From positions 357,734-401,369 of the forward strand of contig NZ_LMIJ01000001.1 in the NCBI RefSeq assembly GCF_001428665.1: 43,636 bases of DNA, in the 5' to 3' direction. A program made the translations under genes and the position numbers. The notes below the pieces were generated by a model that had not been told where the DNA came from, searched no databases, and was given only the letters and a program-made list of their open reading frames with translations. Each line of letters opens with the position of its first letter. Within the stretch, counting starts at the first letter, position 1. Positions 35,101 through 41,833 of this stretch are shown here, piece by piece. Source of the stretch: Acidovorax sp. Root219. GTDB taxonomy: Bacteria; Pseudomonadota; Gammaproteobacteria; Burkholderiales; Burkholderiaceae_C.

Positions 35101-35774
35101 ATCGGCGCCCGGTGCCTTTGAAAGGTGCGCGTCTCCTCGTCCTTGCCGAACGAGGCCAGCAGGTCGGTCATGCACATTTCCATGCTGACCTCGCCCAGCA
35201 CCACCAGGTAGAACAGCCTGAACGGCGGCTTGTAGGACTGCTCGCCCCGCTGCCACGGCAAGGGTTCGCCATCGACCTTGGCGATGGCCGCACGGTCGCC
35301 GCCGACGAGCGTTGCCGGGTCGGTGTAGGCCAGTGGGGCCAGCACCTCCAGCGACAGCCAGGACGACAGGATGGCGTGGGCCGAGTCTTGCACGGCGTGC
35401 GCTGGGGCGGCGGGCGCCAACTCCAGTACAGCCAGGGCGGCCCCGGCCTCGGCATCGCCGGACCGCGCCGCGCCAGGGGTGGCTGCGGCCGCCGGGGTAT
35501 CGGCGGCCCCCCCCGCCGGCCGGACCGATGCGCCAGGCAAGGAAAGGGAGAACGGTGCCCGGTCCACAGCGCCTGCCTGTCCGTCGGTCAGCGGGGCGCT
35601 GCCAGGCAGCGCAGCAGGGGCCGGCTGGCGAAAGGCAGCGCCTGCGCGGCGATGGGGCTTTTTGGCGGGAATGGCATTGGCAACCTCTTTCGTACCCTGT
35701 GTGGCTTCGTGCGGCGCTGGCAGATCGGCAAGGTCCTTCCCGGCATCGGGGTGGTTGGCGTGGGGGGAGGACAT
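32163..35774 (-). CDS. large SF1-type (Upf1/Dna2-like) helicase with altered Walker A
   Basis: The ATG at 35774 gives 1203 residues. After a low-complexity Pro/Ala N-terminus, Walker A is at 434-441 (GPPGTGKM, Met441 where Thr/Ser is expected, then Thr442). A long helical insertion, probably coiled coil, spans roughly 600-830. Motif II is LLVDEAGQATPQAA near 912, motif III is IVGDTLQIPP, and the C-terminal RecA-like lobe has TIHTFQGKEAEAV near 1130 and NVMASRAKSRLYVVGS near 1168. This order fits COG1112-like SF1 DNA/RNA helicases, some of which act in phage defence (for example Mokosh), but no nuclease domain is seen. It is a single gene. The Met may weaken ATP use. Confidence 0.8.
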   Translation of the reverse strand: MSSPHANHPDAGKDLADLPAPHEATQGTKEVANAIPAKKPHRRAGAAFRQPAPAALPGSAPLTDGQAGAVDRAPFSLSLPGASVRPAGGAADTPAAAATPGAARSGDAEAGAALAVLELAPAAPAHAVQDSAHAILSSWLSLEVLAPLAYTDPATLVGGDRAAIAKVDGEPLPWQRGEQSYKPPFRLFYLVVLGEVSMEMCMTDLLASFGKDEETRTFQRHRAPIAMAIVDQDGLPAGPDTVSISSFAWGVPAVLRGKAGTLARWPDAERLLREQLHQRLVRVDGGGRPLPLDLRAIHDIHAWLCSTLGLRADHVLPPSFVARLYRHPKLEGAPDLPPINSFYLDDLATARAMVDAGTAPETLLRYLSVLKPAPAVDLLKDTAGIAALIAPARFPPARWPSRGSHPVVTLQQAAVNAARSEFAGDRQGILAVNGPPGTGKMTLLRDLVAHCVESRAARLVEFDDPNKAFIPTGQRFQVGDGEFLHLHGLDPRIKGFEVLVASSNNKAVENVSRELPAGRSIEPGPRYFSSTARALLYGEEKNFPADPADQPWGLMAAALGNSRNRRDFRQRFWLHEDFGFATYLKAARGLDVSRPEPAAEGQAPRMVAPRIVAAERPLSGDAAQQQWKRARKSFIELKHSVEAILARLEEARTLAPRLTRLHDDISQLHVRHKATAQSLSTAAAAYALAIEGSSKARAAVVAAERELQALQAARPGVSARVFVSEAFRRWMSEASAREGVHREAVRAEAQVQATLETAAQRQKGFAEELGMVNAQLETAQREEENLGAMLKEAYARIGDRFVDESFFDRGHEAWNLAMPWLNDQIHKEREKLFIAALEVHKAFVTVAAHKMEHNLGVLMAALQSGTFQDAARRQLLPDLWSSLFLVVPVVATTFASVHRMLGDLAPASFGWLLVDEAGQATPQAAVGALMRARRAVIVGDTLQIPPVVTIPENLVNQIALQQRVDRSLWCAPQASVQTLADSASAIQARFSTPDGTRVVGLPLLVRRRFQEPMFGVSNAIAYDNRMVPAMGPDSVGDVADVLGPSAWFDPDTSSTASAPKWSAEEGQVVMRMLRKLARAGVQHPDIYVICPFRVVAQEMRLLLRAEPQLFELFGVDARKWLDERVGTIHTFQGKEAEAVIAVLGAPMAGEKGARQWAGGVPNILNVMASRAKSRLYVVGSRTAWGSVGHFAELARQVPKRPFA

Positions 35775-35938
35775 GGCTATCAAAAAATGCGCGCAGCCAA
35801 GCATGTTACATGCGGTAGCCCGGCGCTCCCAGTGCTTTGCCGATGCAGTGGCTGGTTCAGGTGCCAGGCCGCCACAAAAACCCGGCGCGCAGAGGCATCC
35901 CGGCTAGAACCGACAAGCCCAGGGTGGCCCCCTGAGCA

Positions 35939-36004
35939 GCAGGGGTTGCGCCCGGCAAGACCGGTGGTCCGCAGCCAGGCGTTCTGCCGATGAACTACCC
36001 CGGA
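35939..36004 (-). ncRNA. tRNA-like cloverleaf, shortened or decayed
   Basis: On the minus strand GGGGT/ACCCC close a shape with T-A linker, a perfect GTTC/GAAC D-stem around ATCGGCA (with the GG pair of D-loops), a weak anticodon arm with loop CTGCGGA (would give anticodon GCG), and a TTGC/GCAA hairpin where the T-arm should be. At about 66 bases it is too short for a normal tRNA and the T-loop TTCRA is missing. It may be a tRNA remnant, a mimic, or part of a leader for the helicase mRNA. Confidence 0.3.
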
Positions 36005-36178
36005 ACGACAAATGCGTCGTGTCCGCTCACTGGTATCACAGCAATCAAGCGCAGCCAGCCCGCCATGTGGCGCAATGCCGACGCCTGGGCAGCGAGAAAG
36101 TGGTAAACCTGCTTGAGCCCCATCACAATCCGCGCACTGCTGGGCTAGCCCATGCAATGCCCACAAGGCATGTTTTGG

Positions 36179-36204
36179 GGTGCGCGTCTTCGGGCGCCTT
36201 TTTT
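36179..36204 (+). terminator. terminator-like hairpin upstream of the gltI-like gene
   Basis: GGTGCGC and GGGCGCC pair, with slight mismatch, around a TCTTCGG-type loop and are followed by TTTTTT. It lies about 40 bases before the gltI-like start. As it precedes a gene in the same direction, it may be an attenuator or may end a short unannotated transcript. Confidence 0.5.
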
Positions 36205-36244
36205 CATCGGGCATCCACCCGACTCCTTTTCTTCTCTTCCTTCC

Positions 36245-37141
36245 ATGAAATCTGTTTCGATGCTGCGCCACGTGGCGCTGATGGCGGCCCTGTTGCTGGC
36301 CAACGCCCCTGCCTGGGCTGAGGACACGCTGGCGCGCATTGCCAGCTCGGGCGAGCTGCGCCTGGGCCACCGCGAAAAGTCGCTGCCCTTTTCGTACAAG
36401 GACGCCGCGAGCGGCAAGGTGCAGGGCTACACGGTGGACATCTGCCTGCAGATCTATGAGGAGATCAAGAAGGAGTTGAAGCGCCCGGACCTGAAGCTCA
36501 AGTACTTGCTGGTGGACGGCAAGAACCGCATCAGCGACGTGAAGGACAACGTGGTGGATCTGGAGTGCGGCGGCACGGCCAACACGGCGGCGCGGCAAAA
36601 GGAGATTTCCTTCAGCCACCACATCTTCGTGGCATCGTCGGCCTTCCTGGTGCGCAAGAACTCGGGCATCAAGACGCTGGACGATCTGCAGAACAAGAAG
36701 ATTGCCGTGCAGGGCAAGACCACCAACGAGAACCTGCTCAAGGCCAATGAGCGCACCTTCAACCGCAAGTTCAACTACGTGGCGGTGGACAGCACGCTGG
36801 ACGCCGTGAACGCGCTGGCCAAGGGCGAGGCCGACGCGGCCTTTGCCGACGATGCGGGCATCTGGATACCGCTGACGCGCCTGGGCAAGTCCATGGACGA
36901 CTACCAGTTCCTGGACAAGCGCCTCTCGGTGGAGCCCTACAGCATCGGCCTGCGCCGCGAGGACCCCAAGTTCAAGGAACTGGTGGACCGCGTCACGCGC
37001 CGCATGATCCAGGGCGGCGAAATGCTGACGCTGTACAAGCGCTGGTTCAGCTCGGACCAGGGCACGCTGCCGATGAGCATCTTCATGAAGGAGGCACTGC
37101 GCCGGCCCAGCGACATCGGGGTCGAGCAGATAGCATTCTGA
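36245..37141 (+). CDS. glutamate/aspartate-type ABC transporter substrate-binding protein
   Basis: From ATG 36245 the 298-residue protein has a signal peptide (MLRHVALMAALLLANAPAWA, cut before EDTL) and the amino-acid-binding fold of the GltI type: LARIASSGELRLGHREKSLPFSY, GYTVDICLQIYEEI, DLECGGTANTAARQKE and GKTTNENLLKAN. The usual partner genes gltJ, gltK and gltL are absent, so it must work with a permease encoded elsewhere. No ribosome site is present; instead an uninterrupted pyrimidine tract (CCTTTTCTTCTCTTCCTTCC) abuts the ATG. Confidence 0.87.
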   Translation: MKSVSMLRHVALMAALLLANAPAWAEDTLARIASSGELRLGHREKSLPFSYKDAASGKVQGYTVDICLQIYEEIKKELKRPDLKLKYLLVDGKNRISDVKDNVVDLECGGTANTAARQKEISFSHHIFVASSAFLVRKNSGIKTLDDLQNKKIAVQGKTTNENLLKANERTFNRKFNYVAVDSTLDAVNALAKGEADAAFADDAGIWIPLTRLGKSMDDYQFLDKRLSVEPYSIGLRREDPKFKELVDRVTRRMIQGGEMLTLYKRWFSSDQGTLPMSIFMKEALRRPSDIGVEQIAF

Positions 37142-37269
37142 TTCCGCCAAAATGACGGGAGGCTTGATCAGCGTCAAGCCCACTCTCACTTCCTGACATC
37201 TGGCCAAATTCAGACGGGCAATGGACTCTGGTCGTTTTATAGTCGATAGTAATAATTTGTAGCTATTGC

Positions 37270-38586
37270 ATGACGACGACAGATCCTCTTTTGACCACCG
37301 ATGTGGACACGGGCGACAGCCCCCACTACCTGCGCGCGCTGACCGACATGGCCGACGAGCGCACGGTGGTGGCCGGAGCTGCCATCTACACCGACAACGG
37401 GATCAAGCTGGTGGAAAAAGGCGCGCGCATCGACAGCCGCCTGTACGACCGCTTGGTACAGCACAAGCTGCGCGAGCCCATCGACAAGCACCTGACCATC
37501 GACAACCCCGTGACGGTGGAGGCCCTGATTGCCACCGGCCAGGAGCTGGCGGCGCAGGATGTCTTGGTCAATCTGCTGGCCGAGGCCATCGGCTCCGCCG
37601 TGCGCCTGCTGGCGCCGCTGCGCACCTTGCCGTTGCCAGGGCCCGTTGCCTGCAAGCTCACGGTGATGCGCGACAAGCGGCCCGAGCTGTACCAGCATGG
37701 CCTGCGCATGATGATGGTGGCGGTTTTCCTGGGCCTCAAAACGGGCATGCCCGAGCGCGATTGCGCCACGCTCGCCGCTGCCGCACTGCTGCACGACCTG
37801 GGCGTGCTGCACATGGACCCGGCCTGGAACGACCCCGATTTCAAGGCGGTGGGCGTGCAGCGCAAGCACCTGGTGGCGCACCCGATCACCGGCATGCTCA
37901 TGGTGCGCGACACCAACGCCTATCCCAAGGCGGCCGAGACGGCCGTGCTGGAGCACCACGAGCGCATGGACGGCAGCGGCTACCCGCGCGGTCTGGCGGG
38001 GGCCGACATCTCTCCCATGGGCCGCATCCTGCTGCTGGCCGAGGTGGTGGCCGGCTTCTACGAAAAATACGAGGACATGCCGGCGCAGCGCCTGTCGCTG
38101 GTGCTGCGGCTCAACCACCGCAAGTTCCCGGCCGCCCTGGTGGTGCACATATTGCCGCTGCTGCAGGAAGAGGTGGCCCGCGAGTCGGCCCTGATGCCAC
38201 TGGGCGACGATGCGCCCCGCCAGGCCGGGCTGCTGGCCGAGGCCTTCATCAAATGGGACGAGCTCAAGACCGCCCTGCCCCCGCCCGTGCTCAAGGCCAT
38301 GGCCCCCAGCAGCGCGTTTGCGTTTGCCGACGCACGGCTGATGGCACTGCAGAAGGCCTTGGTGGAAGCCGGCTCCCACCCCCAGCACCAGGCGGACCTG
38401 ATGGCCCAGTTGCAGGGCGACGCGATAGGCCTGGCCGAGGTCGCCCTGGTGGGCCGCGAAGCGCTGTTCCAGTTGCAGAGCGTGCTCAATGCCTGCCACC
38501 GCCGTTGGCCCGAGCTGGCGGCTCGCACCAACCCGGGCGATGCGGCCGTGGCCAACTGGTGCGACTGGGCCGTGGAGCGGCTGTAG
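37270..38586 (+). CDS. HD-GYP-domain protein, degenerate
   Basis: The 438-residue cytoplasmic protein has an N-terminal DUF-like region of about 140 residues followed by an HD-GYP domain, which in active members hydrolyses cyclic-di-GMP. HD lies in ALLHDLGVLHMDP near 177, the following histidine motif in HPITGM, and the GYP signature in EHHERMDGSGYPRGLAG near 235. The HDxGK lysine is replaced (HDLGVL), so activity is uncertain even though the metal-binding histidines remain. The C-terminal 150 residues are helical with no name. It is unlinked to the other cyclic-di-GMP gene at 1787. Confidence 0.82.
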   Translation: MTTTDPLLTTDVDTGDSPHYLRALTDMADERTVVAGAAIYTDNGIKLVEKGARIDSRLYDRLVQHKLREPIDKHLTIDNPVTVEALIATGQELAAQDVLVNLLAEAIGSAVRLLAPLRTLPLPGPVACKLTVMRDKRPELYQHGLRMMMVAVFLGLKTGMPERDCATLAAAALLHDLGVLHMDPAWNDPDFKAVGVQRKHLVAHPITGMLMVRDTNAYPKAAETAVLEHHERMDGSGYPRGLAGADISPMGRILLLAEVVAGFYEKYEDMPAQRLSLVLRLNHRKFPAALVVHILPLLQEEVARESALMPLGDDAPRQAGLLAEAFIKWDELKTALPPPVLKAMAPSSAFAFADARLMALQKALVEAGSHPQHQADLMAQLQGDAIGLAEVALVGREALFQLQSVLNACHRRWPELAARTNPGDAAVANWCDWAVERL

Positions 38587-38680
38587 CGCCCCATGGGCCT
38601 CGCCGCGCAAAAACCATAGCCGTGCAACAACCCACCAGCCTGCGCTGGGTACCCTCCCTGGCATGGGACAATCGCTCCCC

Positions 38681-39520
38681 ATGACACCGCAGCAGTACGT
38701 ACAACAAAAAGCCGTCGCCTCAGGAAGCAGCTTCTACTACGCCTTCCTGTTCCTGCCGGCGCCCCGGCGCGCGGCCATCACGGCGTTCTATGCGTTCTGC
38801 CGCGAAGTGGACGACGTGGTGGACGAAGTGAGCGATGCGGGCGTGGCCCGCACCAAGCTGGCCTGGTGGCAGGCCGAGGTGGCCAAGGCCTATGCCGGCC
38901 AGCCCACCCACCCCGTGATGCAGGCACTGATGCCGCAGGCGGCGGACTACGGCATCGAGCAGCGCCACCTGCAGGCCGTGATCGACGGCTGCCAGATGGA
39001 CCTGGAGCAGACGCGCTACCTGGATTTTGCCGGCCTGGCCCAGTACTGCCACCTGGTGGCAGGCATCGTGGGCGAGGTCACGGCGCGCATCTTCGGGCAG
39101 ACGGACGAGCGCACCACGCAGTACGCCCACACCCTGGGCCGCGCCTTCCAGCTGACCAACATCATCCGCGACGTGGGCGAGGACGCGATGATGGGTCGCA
39201 TCTACCTGCCGGTGTCGGAGCTGCAGCAGTTCGACGTGAAGGCGCACGAGATCCTGAAGCGCCAATACTCCGACCGCTTCACGGCGCTGATGAAGTTCCA
39301 GGCCGAGCGCGCGCACCGCACCTACGACGAGGCCCTGGCCCTGCTGCCCGACGCCGACCGCCGCGCACAGAAGCCCGGGCTGATGATGGCCAGCATCTAC
39401 CGCACGCTGCTGCGCGAGATCGAGCGCGACAACTTCCAGGTGCTGCACCAGCGCATCCGCCTCACACCACTGCGCAAGTTCTGGCTGGCGTGGAAGGTGC
39501 AGGCGCTGGGGCGCATGTAG
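38681..39520 (+). CDS. hpnD: HpnD, presqualene diphosphate synthase
   Basis: From ATG 38681 the product has 279 residues with the N-terminus MTPQQYVQQKAVASGSSFYY of the family. The two Mg-binding motifs are DDVVDEV near 43 and NIIRDVGEDAMMGRIYLP (as NIIRDVGED and GRIYLP) near 160. It condenses two farnesyl diphosphates into presqualene diphosphate, the first step to squalene. A start at 38663 (MGQSLP) is also possible. It is followed by the Gly/Ala-rich gene and hpnE in one operon; hpnC is 16 kb away. Confidence 0.93.
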   Translation: MTPQQYVQQKAVASGSSFYYAFLFLPAPRRAAITAFYAFCREVDDVVDEVSDAGVARTKLAWWQAEVAKAYAGQPTHPVMQALMPQAADYGIEQRHLQAVIDGCQMDLEQTRYLDFAGLAQYCHLVAGIVGEVTARIFGQTDERTTQYAHTLGRAFQLTNIIRDVGEDAMMGRIYLPVSELQQFDVKAHEILKRQYSDRFTALMKFQAERAHRTYDEALALLPDADRRAQKPGLMMASIYRTLLREIERDNFQVLHQRIRLTPLRKFWLAWKVQALGRM

Positions 39521-39543
39521 TCCACCGCCACGGGAAACCCGCC

Positions 39544-40377
39544 ATGAACCGGTCTGTGCCCCCCTCACCCCTGCAGCGCCTGGCCGGTGCTGCCTTGCTG
39601 GCTCTCGCCCTGGGCAGCGCCGCCCTGCCCCCGCCTGCACACGCCTTCTGGGGCCTGCTGGGCAAGGCCGCCAGCGGTGCCGGCAAGGCAGCCGGTGGCA
39701 CTGCGGGCAAGGCCGCCGGGGCTGCGGGTGCGGCCGGGGCCGCCGGGGTGGCGGGCGAGGCAGCCACCGCAGCCGGTACGGCCGGCAAGGCCGCCGCCGC
39801 CGGGGCGGGTGCCGCCACGCTGGCCGATGATGCAGCCCGGGCCGGCGGCAAGGCGGCCGGAACCGCCGACGCCGCAGGCGGCGCGGCCCACGGGTTCAGC
39901 GCCGTCAACGCCGCGCTGCCGCCCGAGGTGGCCATGTACCTGGCCAAGCCCGCCGCCAGCCTGACGGGCGGCGACACGGCGGCCATGATGGGCCTGTACC
40001 AGCGCATGGTGGCGCAGGCGGGCAAGACCGGCGATTTCAGCGTGATCGAGCGCATGCCCCAGGTACATGGGGCCAAAACGCTGCCACAGCCCACCCACCC
40101 CGTGCCGGTGCCGGTCAAGGCCGTCGCCACGGCACAGCCAGCACCGGCCGCAGCGGCCTCCTCGCCATCGGCGGCCGCCGAGATGAGCCTGGCCGGGCTG
40201 CGCCTGCTGGCGCATGCCGCATCGGCCGGCCACCGCGCAGCGCAGAATGAATTGCGCGATCGCTGCACCGACCCCGCCGTGCTGCGCACCGCACCGGCCG
40301 ATGTGCAGTCCGCCTGCAAGGCAGCCGCGACCCGCTCCACGGCCGCCCCCGCCAAGCCCCGGCCTGCGGCCACATGA
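39544..40377 (+). CDS. exported Gly/Ala-rich protein between hpnD and hpnE
   Basis: The 277-residue protein has a signal peptide (RLAGAALLALALGSAALPPPAHA). Residues 35-120 are a low-complexity repeat of Gly, Ala and Lys in GKAAG-type units, followed by a more ordered part (LPPEVAMYLAKPAASLTGGDTAAMMGLYQRMV), a Pro/Val/Ala linker, and a C-terminal segment RLLAHAASAGHRAAQNELRDRC resembling a single Sel1-like helix pair. It begins 23 bases after hpnD and its stop overlaps the hpnE start (ATGA), so it is translationally coupled to hpnE. The function is unknown; the linkage suggests a role in handling squalene or hopanoid lipids. Confidence 0.7.
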   Translation: MNRSVPPSPLQRLAGAALLALALGSAALPPPAHAFWGLLGKAASGAGKAAGGTAGKAAGAAGAAGAAGVAGEAATAAGTAGKAAAAGAGAATLADDAARAGGKAAGTADAAGGAAHGFSAVNAALPPEVAMYLAKPAASLTGGDTAAMMGLYQRMVAQAGKTGDFSVIERMPQVHGAKTLPQPTHPVPVPVKAVATAQPAPAAAASSPSAAAEMSLAGLRLLAHAASAGHRAAQNELRDRCTDPAVLRTAPADVQSACKAAATRSTAAPAKPRPAAT

Positions 40378-41684
40378 AGGTCGCCGTCATCGGCGCCGGC
40401 TGGGCCGGCATGGCCGCAGCCATCGCACACGCGCAGGCCGGCCACGCCGTCACCGTGCTGGAGGCTGCGCGCACCGTGGGTGGGCGCGCCCGCGCCGTGC
40501 AGGCCACCCTGCCCGACGGCACGCCCGCCACGCTGGACAACGGCCAGCACATCCTCATCGGCGCCTACACCGAAAGCCTGCGCCTGATGCGCCTGGTGGG
40601 CGTGGATGCGGGTACCGCCCTGCTGCGCCTGCCGCTCACGCTGCAGTTCCCCGACGGCACGGGCCTGGCCCTGCCCGACCTGGCTCCACCCCTGGACGCC
40701 TTGCTCGGCATCGCGCGTGCGCGCGGCTGGCGATGGCGCGACAGGCTGGCACTGCTGCGCGCGGCCAGCGGCTGGCAACTGGGTGGCTTTCGCTGCGCGC
40801 CACACACCTCGGTGGCGCAGCTGTGCGCCGGCCTGCCCCAGCGGCTGATCGCCGAGTTCATCGAACCGCTGTGCGTTTCGGCCCTCAACACCCCCGCCCA
40901 CGAAGCCAGCGGCCAGGTGTTTCTGCGCGTGCTGCAGGACAGCCTGTTCAGCGGCCGCGGCGGATCGAACCTGCTGCTGCCGCGCGTGAACCTGGGCGCA
41001 CTGTTCCCCGAAGCCGCAGCACACTGGCTGGCAGCGCAGCACGGCGGTGCGGTGCATGCCGGGCAGCGCGTGCAGGGCATCGCGCAGCAGGCCGATGGCC
41101 GCTGGGAAGTGCACGGCACGGACTTCGCCGGCCCCTACGACCACATCACGCTGGCCTGCCCGCCCTGGGAGGCCAGCCGCCTCATCGCCGGCGCCACGGG
41201 CCTGCCAGCGGCGCGCGATGCAGCGCGCCAGCAGTGGTGCGCTGCGGCCGATGCGCTGCGCTTCGAAGCCATCACCACCGTTTATGCGCATGGCGCAGGG
41301 GCGCGCCTGGCGCAGCCCATGCTGGCGCTGCGCAACACGGCAGAACACCCCGCGCAGTTCGTGTTCGACCGCGGGCAGCTCGACGGCCTGCACGGTGTGC
41401 TGGCCTTCGTGGTGAGCGCCAGCACCGGCGAGCGCGCGGTGGTCACCGAACAGGTGCTGCGCCAGGCCGCCGAGCAGTTGGGATTGCCATCGCTGCAGCC
41501 CCTGCAGACCGTGGTGGAAAAGCGCGCCACCTTTGCCTGCACGCCCGGCCTGGCACGCCCCGGCATGCAGGTGGCGCCGGGCCTGGTGGCCTGCGGCGAC
41601 TATGTGGACGGACCCTACCCCGCCACGCTGGAAGGTGCGGTGCTGTGCGGCACGGCAGCTGCCGCACTGGCCCCGGCGCATTGA
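40374..41684 (+). CDS. hpnE: HpnE, hydroxysqualene dehydroxylase
   Basis: The 436-residue flavoprotein begins with MKVAVIGAGWAGMAAAIAHA, the FAD-binding motif, followed by LEAARTVGGRARAV, the amine-oxidase-like second contact. It has NGQHILIGAYTESLRLM and PALNT-like ALNTPAHEASGQVF segments of the HpnE group, and ends with VACGDYVDGPYPATLEGAVLCG, the FAD-closing motif. It removes the hydroxyl from hydroxysqualene to give squalene. Its ATG overlaps the stop of the Gly/Ala-rich gene. Confidence 0.92.
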   Translation: MKVAVIGAGWAGMAAAIAHAQAGHAVTVLEAARTVGGRARAVQATLPDGTPATLDNGQHILIGAYTESLRLMRLVGVDAGTALLRLPLTLQFPDGTGLALPDLAPPLDALLGIARARGWRWRDRLALLRAASGWQLGGFRCAPHTSVAQLCAGLPQRLIAEFIEPLCVSALNTPAHEASGQVFLRVLQDSLFSGRGGSNLLLPRVNLGALFPEAAAHWLAAQHGGAVHAGQRVQGIAQQADGRWEVHGTDFAGPYDHITLACPPWEASRLIAGATGLPAARDAARQQWCAAADALRFEAITTVYAHGAGARLAQPMLALRNTAEHPAQFVFDRGQLDGLHGVLAFVVSASTGERAVVTEQVLRQAAEQLGLPSLQPLQTVVEKRATFACTPGLARPGMQVAPGLVACGDYVDGPYPATLEGAVLCGTAAAALAPAH

Positions 41685-41691
41685 TGACCAC

Positions 41692-41708
41692 CTCGGGAAA
41701 ACCCCGAG
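41692..41708 (+). other. small hairpin after hpnE
   Basis: CTCGGG (41692-41697) and CCCGAG (41703-41708) pair around AAAAC. No T run follows, so it is at best a weak or factor-assisted end of the hpn operon. Confidence 0.4.
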
Positions 41709-41833
41709 ACGATATGCACCCTGCAGGCCCAGGATGGGCCCCGACTGACAGCATTCCGAAAGCCGCCTGGCGCCACCATCGGCGCAGGCCATTTTTCTTT
41801 CGAGCCGCTTTGCTTTTGACGGAGACAACCCCC

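Larger units (their letters stand above)
35775..36244. other. gap without a protein gene between helicase and gltI-like gene
   Basis: These 470 bases hold no frame I would support as a gene. They include the tRNA-like element at 35939-36004 (minus strand), hairpin CCCCTG/CAGGGG just after it, and a terminator-like hairpin at 36179-36204. The region is upstream of both neighbours, so promoters for both should lie here; I see no strong sigma-70 pair. Confidence 0.6.

Noticed and set aside
32163..35774. Complete Mokosh-type defence system
   Set aside because: The helicase type is similar, but no phospholipase D-like nuclease domain is seen in it or in a neighbouring gene.
32208..35993. A 1261-residue plus-strand frame opposite the helicase
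   Set aside because: Same shadow effect. The minus strand carries ordered helicase motifs; the plus frame has biased, domain-free sequence.
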